Below are positions 16,701 through 25,340 of a DNA stretch of 64,000 nucleotides, one piece after another. Made by a program: the position numbers and the translations under genes. Within the stretch, counting starts at the first letter, position 1, and each line of letters starts with the position of its first letter. Under the pieces are notes generated by a model. The model was not told where the DNA came from. It did not search any database and saw only the letters and a list, made by a program, of their open reading frames with translations. This DNA comes from Halalkalibacterium ligniniphilum (GTDB lineage: Bacteria; Bacillota; Bacilli; Bacillales; Bacillaceae_D): NCBI RefSeq assembly GCF_000334155.1, contig NZ_ANNK01000100.1, forward strand, positions 1 to 64,000. Direction: 5' to 3'.

Positions 16701-17669
16701 ATGAAAACAATTTTAGTTTTACATACTGGCGGCACCATTGCCATGCGTGAAGATGAGCAAGGTAAGATTGAGCCAAATGCAACAAATCCATTATATTCCA
16801 CAATTGAATCTCTTTCAACGATTGCAAACGTCGTAGTCGATGACTTCCTGAATCTCCCTTCGCCTCATATGACACCAGCTCTTATGTTTTCGTTGTCCCA
16901 GCGTATCAAAGAACAGGTGAGCAAGGAAAACTTTAATGGTGTTGTGATTACCCATGGGACGGACACCCTTGAAGAGACCGCCTATTTATTAGACTTGTTG
17001 CTTGATTTGCACGTTCCTGTCGTTGTCACTGGTGCCATGCGTTCAAGCAACGAATTAGGAGCAGATGGGCCACATAACCTTATTGCTTCACTAAAAACAG
17101 CCGCATCAGATGAGGCGACTGGAAAAGGTGTCCTCATCGTTTTAAATGACGAAATTCATACAGCAAAAAACGTAACGAAAACCCATACAAGTAATATTGC
17201 AACCTTCCAAAGTCCCCAATATGGGCCAATCGGTACAGTAACGAAACGAGGTGTTATCTTCCATCATACACCTGTTCGTCATGAAAGTTATGCGATCACT
17301 AAACTCGAAACGAAAGTAGCCCTCTTAAAGGCTTATGCAGGTATGGATTCGACGATAATTGATGCCATTGCTGGAACAGAAATCGATGGACTTGTCATTG
17401 AAGCGTTTGGTCAAGGTAACTTACCGCCTGCTGTTGTGCCAGGCTTGCAGCGACTGCTCAATCGAAACATTCCGATCGTCCTCGTATCTCGAAGTGTGAG
17501 TGGTATCGTTCAAGACACCTATGCCTACGAAGGCGGTGGTCGAAAATTAAAGGAAATGGGTGTTATTTTTACAAATGGCTTAAATGGGCAAAAGGCGCGG
17601 TTGAAATTAATGGTTGCCCTTGAAAAAACGAAAAACCATGCAGAGCTACAAACCATTTTCCTCATGTAA
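16701..17669 (+). CDS. ansA: L-asparaginase, cytoplasmic type
   Basis: It hydrolyses asparagine to aspartate and ammonia. The 322-residue protein has both threonine motifs, VLHTGGTIAM near the N terminus and VVITHGTDTLEETA. It also has the VVTGAMRSSNELGADG segment and no signal peptide. ATG 16701 follows GAGGAG; a further upstream ATG (16662) lacks a site. It is the only plus-strand gene in this stretch, divergent from prsW and convergent with ypdA. The gene symbol follows the family; it could equally be called ansB in some genomes. Confidence 0.9.
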   Translation: MKTILVLHTGGTIAMREDEQGKIEPNATNPLYSTIESLSTIANVVVDDFLNLPSPHMTPALMFSLSQRIKEQVSKENFNGVVITHGTDTLEETAYLLDLLLDLHVPVVVTGAMRSSNELGADGPHNLIASLKTAASDEATGKGVLIVLNDEIHTAKNVTKTHTSNIATFQSPQYGPIGTVTKRGVIFHHTPVRHESYAITKLETKVALLKAYAGMDSTIIDAIAGTEIDGLVIEAFGQGNLPPAVVPGLQRLLNRNIPIVLVSRSVSGIVQDTYAYEGGGRKLKEMGVIFTNGLNGQKARLKLMVALEKTKNHAELQTIFLM

Positions 17670-17699
17670 AAAACCCTGAAGACCAGGGTTTTTTACATG
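17663..17699. terminator. Bidirectional terminator shared by ansA and ypdA
   Basis: There is a perfect 16-bp inverted repeat, CATGTAAAAAACCCTG (17663-17678) and CAGGGTTTTTTACATG (17684-17699), with a 5-base loop. The TAA stops of both convergent genes, and the ATG codon before each, lie inside the arms. Confidence 0.95.
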
Positions 17700-18658
17700 C
17701 GTTTTGCAATCGCTTCTGCAATGAAGCCTCCATGAAATCGACCATTTTCAATGAAAATCTCATTCGCATCATTCCCGGCAGCAATGACACCTGCAATAAA
17801 AATACCTTCAACATTTGTTTCCATCGTCTCTGCTGAGAAAAGGGGCCGCCCTGTCGCTTCATCAATTTCAACCCCCATCTTTTGTAAAAATTGATGGTCA
17901 GGATGATACCCAATCATGGCGAACACAAAATCGGCCTTCGCCTTTTTTTCTTGACCATTGACGTCATAAATGACGTGGGTTTGGGTAATTTCTTTCACCT
18001 TTGCTTGGAACTCCATGGTGATTTTTTCGTTTTTCACAAGGGACACAAATTCTGGCAAGATCCAAGGCTTTACACTTTCTGAGTAGGTTTCGCCGCGATA
18101 AAGCGTCGTCACCCGCGCACCTGCTTTTTCGAGCTCAAGTGTTGCATCCACCGCAGAGTTTTTCCCTCCGATCACGACAACATCTTGATCAAAGTATGGA
18201 TGCGCCTCCTTGAAATAATGAAAAACATGGGCTTGCTCTTCACCAGGAACACCTAATTTATTTGGCTGGTCATAATAGCCTGTAGCAATAATAACTGCAG
18301 AGCATTGATACGTCTCTTTGTTCGTTGCTACAACAAAGGTCCCGTTTTCTGTTTTTTCTACACCTGTTACCCGTTCAAACGCATGGACACGCAGTTTCTT
18401 TCTTTTTACGACATCACGGTAATAAACAAGGGCTTGATTTCGCTTTGGCTTCCGCTGCTCTGTAATAAATGGCACACCCCCAATTTCTAGCTTTTCACTT
18501 GTGCTAAAAAATGTCTGGTGGGTCGGGTAACGATGGATTGCACTTACTACATTGTCTTTTTCAATCAAAAGGGGATTAATCCCCTTTTCTTTCAATGCAA
18601 TCGCAGCAGCCAGTCCACAAGGCCCTGCTCCGACGATGATCACTTGCTCTGTTTGCAC
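17693..18658 (-). CDS. ypdA: YpdA, bacillithiol disulfide reductase-type flavoprotein
   Basis: An FAD/NAD(P)H-dependent oxidoreductase of the thioredoxin-reductase-like fold without a redox CxxC. YpdA (Bdr) reduces oxidised bacillithiol in Bacillales. It is 321 residues with an N-terminal FAD motif VGAGPCGLAAAIALKEKG (the Cys after GP is conserved in YpdA), an internal NADPH motif VVVIGGKNSAVDATLELEKA and a C-terminal GIFIAGVIAAGNDANEIFIE. The location beside gudB and prsW is as in B. subtilis. Its stop lies within the shared terminator. Confidence 0.93.
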   Translation of the reverse strand: MQTEQVIIVGAGPCGLAAAIALKEKGINPLLIEKDNVVSAIHRYPTHQTFFSTSEKLEIGGVPFITEQRKPKRNQALVYYRDVVKRKKLRVHAFERVTGVEKTENGTFVVATNKETYQCSAVIIATGYYDQPNKLGVPGEEQAHVFHYFKEAHPYFDQDVVVIGGKNSAVDATLELEKAGARVTTLYRGETYSESVKPWILPEFVSLVKNEKITMEFQAKVKEITQTHVIYDVNGQEKKAKADFVFAMIGYHPDHQFLQKMGVEIDEATGRPLFSAETMETNVEGIFIAGVIAAGNDANEIFIENGRFHGGFIAEAIAKRM

Positions 18659-18690
18659 ATTTTCACCTCAATTACCTTTTCGATAAACAA

Positions 18691-18728
18691 GCACCCTCTA
18701 TAAAGTAGGATCACTTTATAAAGGGTGC
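18691..18728 (-). terminator. Terminator of gudB
   Basis: GCACCCT..TATAAAGT pairs with ACTTTATA..AGGGTGC around a short loop, about 40 bp after the gudB stop on the minus strand, followed by a modest T-containing tract. Confidence 0.75.
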
Positions 18729-18768
18729 ATAAATGGGGAAGATCCCTGCTAGATTCTATTATACGTAA

Positions 18769-20031
18769 TTATACCCAGCCACGGAAGCGAGAAGCCTCGG
18801 CCATTTTACGTACACCAATCATATAAGCTGCAAGCCGCATATCGACCTTTCGCCCTTTTGACAGCTTATAAATATTTTCAAATGACTGGACCATAACGGC
18901 TTCAAGCTTTCCTTCCACTTCCTCTTCCGTCCAATAGTAGCCTTGGTTGTTCTGCACCCATTCAAAATAGGAAACGGTGACACCTCCAGCACTTGCAAGC
19001 ACATCAGGCACAAGAAGAACATCTCGCTCCGTTAAAATTTTCGTTGCCCCAATTGTTGTCGGACCATTCGCTGCTTCAACAACAATCGAAGCTTTGATGT
19101 TGTGAGCATTTTTTTCAGTTATTTGATTTTCAATGGCGGCTGGAACGAGGATGTCACAATCAAGCTCTAAAAGCTCTTCGTTTGTTATTGTATTTTTAAA
19201 TAGCTTCGTTACCGTTCCAAAACTGTCACGACGGTCAAGCAAATAGTCAATATCAAGTCCTTCTGGGTCGTAAAGAGCCCCGTACGCATCTGAAATCCCA
19301 ACCACCTTCGCACCGGCATCATGCATGAACTTTGCTAAAAAACTTCCCGCGTTGCCAAAGCCTTGTATGACAACACGTGCTCCTTGAAGGTCAATTCCCT
19401 TTTTCTTCGCTGCTTCACGTATACAAATTGTCACACCTTTTGCAGTAGCAGATTCTCTCCCATGCGAACCTCCTAATACGATCGGCTTCCCTGTAATAAA
19501 GCCTGGTGAATCAAACTCACGTATCCGTGAATATTCATCAAGCATCCATGCCATAATTTGAGAATTTGTAAACACATCCGGTGCAGGAATATCTTTCGTT
19601 GGTCCAACAATTTGAGAAATCGCACGAACATAGCCTCGACTAAGACGTTCAAGCTCGCGAAAAGACATGTTTCTCGGGTCACAAATAATACCGCCTTTTC
19701 CTCCACCATAAGGTAAATCCACAATCCCTGCTTTTAAGCTCATCCAAATTGACAGCGCTTTCACTTCTTTTTCTGTCACGTTTGGATGAAAGCGGACTCC
19801 ACCTTTTGTAGGACCAACTGCATCATTGTGTTGAGCGCGAAACCCAGTAAAAATTTTTGTTGAACCATCATCCATTCGTACAGGGATTCGAACCGTAAGC
19901 ATTCGAATGGGCTCCTTCATCAGTTCATACATTTCATTTGGGTATCCTAATTTGTCGAGCGCTTTTTTAATGACCTTTTGCGTGGAAGCGAGCACGTCCA
20001 ATGTTTCCGCTTGCTTGTCTTTTTCTTCCAT
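18769..20031 (-). CDS. gudB: GudB, NAD-specific glutamate dehydrogenase
   Basis: Catabolic glutamate dehydrogenase (glutamate to 2-oxoglutarate and ammonia). It is 420 residues, with substrate-binding GPTKGGVRFHPNVTEKEVKA, DLPYGGGKGGI with the catalytic Lys, and Rossmann GFGNAGSFLAKF. ATG 20031 follows GAGGTG; a GTG at 20040 lies in that site. In laboratory B. subtilis gudB carries a 9-bp tandem duplication in the NVTEKEVKALSIW region that inactivates it; here that region is single-copy, so an active enzyme is expected. rocG and gudB are hard to separate by sequence; the neighbourhood supports gudB. Confidence 0.94.
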   Translation of the reverse strand: MEEKDKQAETLDVLASTQKVIKKALDKLGYPNEMYELMKEPIRMLTVRIPVRMDDGSTKIFTGFRAQHNDAVGPTKGGVRFHPNVTEKEVKALSIWMSLKAGIVDLPYGGGKGGIICDPRNMSFRELERLSRGYVRAISQIVGPTKDIPAPDVFTNSQIMAWMLDEYSRIREFDSPGFITGKPIVLGGSHGRESATAKGVTICIREAAKKKGIDLQGARVVIQGFGNAGSFLAKFMHDAGAKVVGISDAYGALYDPEGLDIDYLLDRRDSFGTVTKLFKNTITNEELLELDCDILVPAAIENQITEKNAHNIKASIVVEAANGPTTIGATKILTERDVLLVPDVLASAGGVTVSYFEWVQNNQGYYWTEEEVEGKLEAVMVQSFENIYKLSKGRKVDMRLAAYMIGVRKMAEASRFRGWV

Positions 20032-20269
20032 TCCTTTCACCTCTAGCCACTATATCTAGCCTATCATCAAATCAACGGATGCAATCAATTGTCATTCTTT
20101 ACTATTAACTATAATGAAAGCAGCATCTTTTTTCCACCTTTTCAAGGAAAAAATACCTATAAAACTCATTTTTCACTTCGTGATGCTCACATTTCCTCCT
20201 TGCTTATCACAAATGTTCGAGAAAAAGAGCGCCTCTTCTTATGCCCTCAATCGAAAGCACATTTATCAT

Positions 20270-20372
20270 GAAAAAGGGGCGGAGCTTCAGTACAAATTGA
20301 GGAAACAAAGAAGTACTTTCACTCGCACCACCTTCATTGAAGGTTGCTCAGCGTTACCTTGTGAACTTAATT
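20270..20372 (+). repeat. Dispersed intergenic repeat, family B copy 1
   Basis: The segment aaaaaggggcggagcttcag through gaaggttgctcagcgtt is about 80 percent identical by eye to 49990-50092 and shares its first part with 29064-29105. It lies in the 378-bp gap between gudB and ddl and is not coding. The rest of this gap (20032-20269 and 20373-20409) holds nothing I can name. Confidence 0.75.
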
Positions 20373-20409
20373 TCACAACACCTCGGGAAAGCAACCGTAC
20401 ATAGGTCGT

Positions 20410-21327
20410 TTATTTTTTTAATGATAGTTCAACAAGCTTTTCAATCATTTGCTCATAAGACAAGCCAACTGCTTTTGCTGCATCTGGATAAAGACTCGTT
20501 GGTGTCATTCCAGGTAGTGTGTTGACTTCAAGGATAACTGGATCCGCGCCATCCTCCGGAACGATAAAGTCGACGCGAGAGTAGATGTCACAGCCTAAAG
20601 CCTGATGAGCACGAACAGCGGCCGATTGAACATAGGCTGTTTGTTTTTCTGATAAGCGGGCAGGAACAATGTGCTCACTCATGCCTGGTGCATATTTCGC
20701 TTCATAATCATAAAACTTATTCTTCGGTACAATCTCTACGACTGGTAATGCTTCTTCTTGGCCTTTGTTCCCAATGACAGCAACCGTTACTTCTTTGCCT
20801 GAAATGAATTCTTCCAATAGAACCGTATCATCGTATTGAAAAGCTTGCTCAATTCCTTCAAGAAGAACGCTCTCCTCTTCCGCAATGGTTAAGCCAATCG
20901 TAGAACCTTCTTGATTTGGTTTTACGACGACTGGATAGGAAAGCGTATGCTCAAATGAAGCTTTATCAAATGTATGCTTGTATAGTATGTGTTCTTTTGC
21001 CACACGAATTCCCTCTCTGGCAAAGAATAGTTTTGATTTTGCTTTATCCATTGCTAATGCTGATCCTTGTACACCGGTTCCAACATAAGGAATGTCAAGC
21101 ATATCGAGAATGGCTTGAACCTTCCCATCTTCTCCTAACCGACCGTGTAGCCCAATATAGACAAGGTCAACGTTTAAATCAAGCAATTCGCGAATACTTG
21201 ATGGTTGAAAATCAATTCCGATTACCTCATGTCCATTGGCTTTCAAGGCATTCATAATTCCTTTTCCTGATGAAAGAGACACTTCCCGTTCAGCAGATGT
21301 CCCTCCATATAGTACAGCTATTTTCAT
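20410..21327 (-). CDS. ddl: D-alanine--D-alanine ligase
   Basis: An ATP-grasp ligase forming D-Ala-D-Ala for the peptidoglycan stem peptide. It is 305 residues, the short DdlB-like form. The N terminus is MKIAVLYGGTSAEREVSLSS; ATP-grasp elements include VVKPNQEGSTIGL, LLEEFISGKEVTVAVIG and the C-terminal DFIVPEDG..VILEVNTLPGMT. A good AGGAGTG precedes ATG 21327. In B. subtilis ddl is elsewhere, so this location between gudB and mecB differs from that synteny. It is monocistronic by spacing. Confidence 0.93.
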   Translation of the reverse strand: MKIAVLYGGTSAEREVSLSSGKGIMNALKANGHEVIGIDFQPSSIRELLDLNVDLVYIGLHGRLGEDGKVQAILDMLDIPYVGTGVQGSALAMDKAKSKLFFAREGIRVAKEHILYKHTFDKASFEHTLSYPVVVKPNQEGSTIGLTIAEEESVLLEGIEQAFQYDDTVLLEEFISGKEVTVAVIGNKGQEEALPVVEIVPKNKFYDYEAKYAPGMSEHIVPARLSEKQTAYVQSAAVRAHQALGCDIYSRVDFIVPEDGADPVILEVNTLPGMTPTSLYPDAAKAVGLSYEQMIEKLVELSLKK

Positions 21328-21654
21328 CTTGCATCACTCCTACTTCTCCGACCTATACGACAGTATATTCGTCTTATTCAACGATGGAACTATGTATGAA
21401 CGTTCCTATTGTAACATACCCACCTTTTGAAATTGCCTGTCTTTTTCCCCATCTTCTGTTTTCAACCGCCAACCTTCATTTTACTTTTACTAAAAATTCA
21501 TGTCAGTTACCTACAGGCTAGTTAATGTTATTTAAGAGTTATCATGACTGCTTCCTCAAAAATGTATAGGTTCTCTTTTTGTCAGCCCCTACTCTCATTC
21601 ATGATAAAAAAAGGCACTTTCTAGACATCATCGAATTTATCATTCTTATCCTTA
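21328..21654. other. Gap between ddl and mecB terminator
   Basis: About 330 bp, AT-rich, which must hold the ddl promoter (minus direction). I see no convincing gene, RNA or repeat in it. Confidence 0.5.
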
Positions 21655-21688
21655 AAAAAACTGATGAAAAACGCTTCATCAGTTTTTT
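21655..21688 (-). terminator. Terminator of mecB/ypbH
   Basis: CTGATGAA (21661-21668) pairs with TTCATCAG (21675-21682), with flanking A- and T-runs making it usable in both directions. The mecB stop codon overlaps its edge. Confidence 0.9.
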
Positions 21689-22280
21689 AACGTTTAATAA
21701 AGGTTTCAAAAAGACGGTGGATGGCTTGGCTTTCCATTAAACACTTTCCATATTCACCGACTCGATAGGTTGAAATGGTCGATGGATTACCGAACTCTGC
21801 AAGCAATGAAATAAATGCTTGCTCTTCTATCTCTTCAAGATCTTCGTCCTCAAACTTAACATAATATTTATTTTCAAAATGATAAAGCACTCCACCCGTT
21901 ACGCCGAACGGAAAAAGACGGGAAGAGAGAGCAATAACATCCTCAAGCTCTGCGAATTCATAGAAGACTTCATCACTTTCGTCTAACGTTACTTGCATTT
22001 CGATGTAGCCTTCTTCAAAGCTGTCTTCATCAAATTCTGTCGTACCTTTCGTAACGATAATAACCATACCTTGAGCAGGAAGGGCAAACACTTCGACTGC
22101 AATGGGACCATCTGCTTTAAATCCAAGTTCATCATCTGCTTCAAGCATCATATCTCGAAACAAGTCATGCACTTTCGGAATGTCCTGCCAAAGGTCCTCT
22201 TTCGTGATGCCACGCTCTTGCAGGTCATCAAACGTCAAAAACACCTTTATTTTATTAATGTTCAAACGCTCTAAACGCAT
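21687..22280 (-). CDS. ypbH: MecA-type ClpC adaptor (YpbH/MecB)
   Basis: Adaptor proteins of the MecA family deliver substrates to ClpCP. The 197-residue protein starts MRLERLNINKIKVFLTFDDL, has an acidic linker and ends GKCLMESQAIHRLFETFIKR in the typical MecA C-terminal domain. The location near ypbG matches B. subtilis ypbH (mecB), the paralogue of mecA, so I use that symbol, though it could be the only MecA in this genome. It ends in its own terminator. Confidence 0.9.
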   Translation of the reverse strand: MRLERLNINKIKVFLTFDDLQERGITKEDLWQDIPKVHDLFRDMMLEADDELGFKADGPIAVEVFALPAQGMVIIVTKGTTEFDEDSFEEGYIEMQVTLDESDEVFYEFAELEDVIALSSRLFPFGVTGGVLYHFENKYYVKFEDEDLEEIEEQAFISLLAEFGNPSTISTYRVGEYGKCLMESQAIHRLFETFIKR

Positions 22281-22408
22281 TTATGACCCTCCTCATGACG
22301 GATCCTGCCCTACTGTCCACAGTGACCGGGTCCCGATTGAAGTTTTACTATACAATATGTGAGAATCGAAAAGAAGGTTCGAAAATCAGCAAGTGTAGAT
22401 GAACCTAA

Positions 22409-23317
22409 TCATATATGAAGATGATTCATTAACCAGCGTTCCCATTCTTGTTTCGTTTTCCCAATCAATACGGACTTGTATCTCTCTTTCTGTTCCTTCG
22501 TTAATTTATCAAAAGCAAAGCCTCCCGCTCCAACCAATAAACAAGGAAACTTTACTTGAAGCTGCTCAATGAGAGAGAGCGTTGCTTGCAAATTTTGTTG
22601 CATTGTACAAGATGTGAAAAACAATTTGGCATTCACTTCTCGAATGACAAGTTCAACATTATCCTCGGGAATCCCTGCCCCAAAGTAAATCACTTCAAAT
22701 CCTTTTCTACGTAAAAATAAATTGAAGATGAGTAATCCAAGCTCATGGGTTTCATTTGGTCCACATACTGCCACAACCTTTGGCAAAAACCCATCAATTG
22801 GCATCCCGTGAAAAATGTTTCCGATTTTTGTTCGTAAAAAAGCTGTGACAAAGTGCTCGTGAGCGACAGTAATTTCGTTGTTCTCCCACATTGTACCGAC
22901 ACGAACGAGCAATGTCCCCAAAATGTCAATGGTCACTTTGTCAATGCTAAATAAACTAAATGCTTGATTTAATAATTGGTGTGCTTTTGCTTCTTGAAAA
23001 GAGAGCAACGCTTGCAAAATATCCTCTGCCAACTGTTCAGAGTAATCATCATACCTGGCTGTTTCTTGCTCTTCTACTGTAATATTCCCTTTTTCCAATA
23101 AGTCAACCGCTTGTCCAATTGTAAAGCCTTTGTTCACTTTATCGATCAGCCAGCGTAAAATCGCAACATGCTCATCGGAATATAATCGATGACCCGCTTG
23201 ATTTCGAATCGGTTCAAAGATCTGATAGCGCCGCTCCCAAGCTCGTAAGGTTCCTGGCTGGATTCCTAGCATTGTTGAAATGGCTTTTATATTATATTTG
23301 CCTTCATTTTGAGACAT
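22409..23317 (-). CDS. MerR-family regulator with CarH/LitR-type cobalamin-binding domain (putative B12 photoreceptor)
   Basis: The 302-residue protein has an N-terminal MerR winged helix (about 8-75; ISTMLGIQPGTLRAWERRY), a helical bundle (about 90-170) and a B12-binding Rossmann domain (about 178-300). The bundle carries W144-x9-E154-H155 (MWENNEITVAHEH), the spacing of the Trp and Glu-His that cap adenosylcobalamin in CarH. The Rossmann domain carries E189-x-H191-x-x-G194 (NETHELG), the lower-ligand His motif of CarH. CarH/LitR proteins are repressors that bind DNA as AdoCbl-tetramers in the dark and fall apart in light. One key difference: the residue after the Trp is Glu145, not the His that becomes the second Co ligand in Thermus CarH. 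It has its own sigma-A-like promoter. Target genes are not evident; no carotenoid or photolyase genes lie nearby. Confidence 0.85.
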   Translation of the reverse strand: MSQNEGKYNIKAISTMLGIQPGTLRAWERRYQIFEPIRNQAGHRLYSDEHVAILRWLIDKVNKGFTIGQAVDLLEKGNITVEEQETARYDDYSEQLAEDILQALLSFQEAKAHQLLNQAFSLFSIDKVTIDILGTLLVRVGTMWENNEITVAHEHFVTAFLRTKIGNIFHGMPIDGFLPKVVAVCGPNETHELGLLIFNLFLRRKGFEVIYFGAGIPEDNVELVIREVNAKLFFTSCTMQQNLQATLSLIEQLQVKFPCLLVGAGGFAFDKLTKEQKERYKSVLIGKTKQEWERWLMNHLHI

Positions 23318-23409
23318 GTGTTTTCCCCCATATCATGTCTTGACTTTTGCATGAAATACACAAGCGCTTACCCTTTTTTAAAAGGATTTAGCTTCCTTTT
23401 CTATAAAGT

Positions 23410-23448
23410 AGTATAACGAAGAATGCACCTTGTGTAAACTTTGTACAA
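23410..23448 (-). promoter_or_regulatory. Promoter and possible autoregulatory operator of the CarH-like gene
   Basis: On the minus strand TTTACA (23433-23438), a 17-bp spacer and TATACT (23410-23415) form a good sigma-A promoter. The palindrome TTGTACAA (23441-23448) abuts the -35, and TGTACA/TTTACA half-site-like repeats resemble the TnTACA elements of CarH operators. Promoter seen; operator inferred. Confidence 0.6.
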
Positions 23449-23455
23449 CTTGATG

Positions 23456-24229
23456 TCAAGGCTTTGTATGGGTCTTTGTTCTTAAACAGATTAAATGAGT
23501 TTCAGCAGGCGCACCAAGTCGCAAAGGCACACTTGTAGTGCCGTAGCCATTACTGATTAAATGTACCCGAGAATTTTCGAAATGAATCGCTCCTTTTTTT
23601 TCAAGCCCCCACCCCAATATCCGAATTTGGCCACCATGGGTATGACCACTTAATATTAAGTGTATCGGTATATTTGATGTAAGCTTTTTTGTAATCAATG
23701 GATTATGACTAATGAGAATATGAAATCCATCGGGGCACTCAGTCATTGCCTCCTCGATATTATCACGTTTTTGACCGATATCATCCACTCCTATTAGGAC
23801 GAGTTTATCCTCATTCTGCTCAAAAACAGCGAGACTATTTGCCAAAACATGAATTTGATTCTCAAGGAGAAGAGCATCTAGCTTTTTTACATCCCCTTCA
23901 TAGTCATTATTCCCCCACACAAAATAAGTTGGAGCAATACTCCTCAGCAAACGGAGATTATTTTCCACCCTTGATAACGGTACACCCTTCTCTAACAAAT
24001 CACCACCGATAATGATCACATCCACATTCCCTTTGATTTCCTCTATAATCGAAAGGGAAATTTGGCGACGGTGGATATCAGAAATAAAAAAGAGCCTTAC
24101 CCCATCAAAGGAGGAGGGAAGACTGTCAAAATAGAGAGTGTGTGTTTTCACACGATTCCGTTTTGCCTCAAAATACATGTAGACAAACAGACTGAAAAGT
24201 CCAGCCCCAATGAATCCAAGATAAACCAA
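23456..24229 (-). CDS. ypbG: Membrane-anchored metallophosphoesterase (YpbG)
   Basis: A calcineurin-like phosphoesterase of 257 residues with one N-terminal TM segment (about 1-18), then metal-binding motifs FISDIHRR, IGGDLLEKG, GNNDYEGD, ISHNPL and SGHTHGGQ. The substrate is unknown (family members act on lipid or nucleotide phosphoesters). The start is TTG 24229 with GGAGGGAG close upstream. The position next to the mecB region matches B. subtilis ypbG. It is separated from the anti-sigma gene upstream by about 160 bp, so it probably has its own promoter. Confidence 0.85.
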   Translation of the reverse strand: MVYLGFIGAGLFSLFVYMYFEAKRNRVKTHTLYFDSLPSSFDGVRLFFISDIHRRQISLSIIEEIKGNVDVIIIGGDLLEKGVPLSRVENNLRLLRSIAPTYFVWGNNDYEGDVKKLDALLLENQIHVLANSLAVFEQNEDKLVLIGVDDIGQKRDNIEEAMTECPDGFHILISHNPLITKKLTSNIPIHLILSGHTHGGQIRILGWGLEKKGAIHFENSRVHLISNGYGTTSVPLRLGAPAETHLICLRTKTHTKP

Positions 24230-24389
24230 TTGTCTCCCTCCTTCACAATTCTCGCGTTAACAAACCGACATCCATTATACCATAAAAGCGCCAAAGTAAC
24301 CGACCAGGAGCAGGAGACAACAATCATCCAATTTATAGCCTACTATCCATCGACCTACAAGCTTAAGTTTGTTCGATAACCAAAACCCA

Positions 24390-25340
24390 TTAATAAAGCC
24401 AGCGGAACTGACTTGCGATATAGCGAAAATGATTTTCATACGCCTCATTCAATTCAATTTGGTCCACATTATCTTTGCTAACTTTATGGGTTGTAAAAAA
24501 GTAAAGCTCTTCACCAAACTCTACTGCGGCAACATGTGTATCATAGCCGTCCTTTTGAAAAGCAAACTCAGTAATGACTTGTGCAGGTATTCGTTCAATC
24601 ATATAGCTATTTGCGGAAATTTCAGCATACCCGCCGTTCACATAATGTTGGCGTATCGCTTCAATTTCTTCATTTACAGCTTGATTGTTAGAAACAAGGG
24701 CGATTTCAAACACAGATGGTTCAATTGGACCATTGCTAAAATTCATATAAATTTCATAGCCGGTCATTTCTTCATCTGTAACACGCTCTACATCAAATCG
24801 TGAATCGTAATACGTATAAAAGCTGAGCTTATCATCTTGCAAAGGAGAAACATTTAACTCCCCTTCTGTACCTTCTAACAAAAATTGTGCCGCCTCTTCA
24901 TCAGGGGGCTCGATCGCTGAAGCACCTACCATTGCCTCCTCAGATGTATCCTCTGCTACCGCTCCATCGGGTGTTTCTTCGCCTACATCTTCTTTTTGAT
25001 TTCCCTGTAATTCAGCTAAATCCCCTTGCTCCATTTCAGTAGAGAAAAGCTCAGCTGCTTCGTCTATAGCCGTTGATTCATTGACGGTTGAGCGATCATT
25101 CGCCTCCAAACTCGTCTCGTTTTGACTCCCGATTTGGTTCATAACAAGCACAGAACCAATTCCAATTGTGAGGATGATCATGGCTGCGACTTGCCATTGT
25201 CGAAAAAAAATAAACCAGTTCCGTTTCTTCTGCTTTTTAATTCCAGCCATAATTTTAGTAGGGGAGGATTGTGTTGGCATTTTATCGTAATCGTTCTTTA
25301 GCTGCTCCATCAATTTGTCAAATTGATTATCGCTCATCAT
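24390..25340 (-). CDS. Probable transmembrane anti-sigma factor for the adjacent ECF sigma factor
   Basis: The 316-residue protein has a cytoplasmic N terminus of about 40 residues (FDKLMEQLKNDYDKMPTQ), one TM segment (about 46-66, VAAMIILTIGIGSVLVMNQ), a long acidic low-complexity stretch (about 75-140) and an extracytoplasmic C-terminal domain of about 165 residues that I do not recognise. The gene begins within the stop of the sigma gene (ATGA overlap), the standard sigma/anti-sigma arrangement. There is no zinc HxxxCxxC motif in the N terminus, so it is not a ZAS-type anti-sigma. The function is inferred from context. Confidence 0.7.
   Translation of the reverse strand: MMSDNQFDKLMEQLKNDYDKMPTQSSPTKIMAGIKKQKKRNWFIFFRQWQVAAMIILTIGIGSVLVMNQIGSQNETSLEANDRSTVNESTAIDEAAELFSTEMEQGDLAELQGNQKEDVGEETPDGAVAEDTSEEAMVGASAIEPPDEEAAQFLLEGTEGELNVSPLQDDKLSFYTYYDSRFDVERVTDEEMTGYEIYMNFSNGPIEPSVFEIALVSNNQAVNEEIEAIRQHYVNGGYAEISANSYMIERIPAQVITEFAFQKDGYDTHVAAVEFGEELYFFTTHKVSKDNVDQIELNEAYENHFRYIASQFRWLY

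Noticed and set aside
16564-16875. N-terminal extension of prsW by 104 residues
   Set aside because: It would overlap the ansA start region, has no family similarity, and GTG 16563 gives the normal PrsW N terminus and length.
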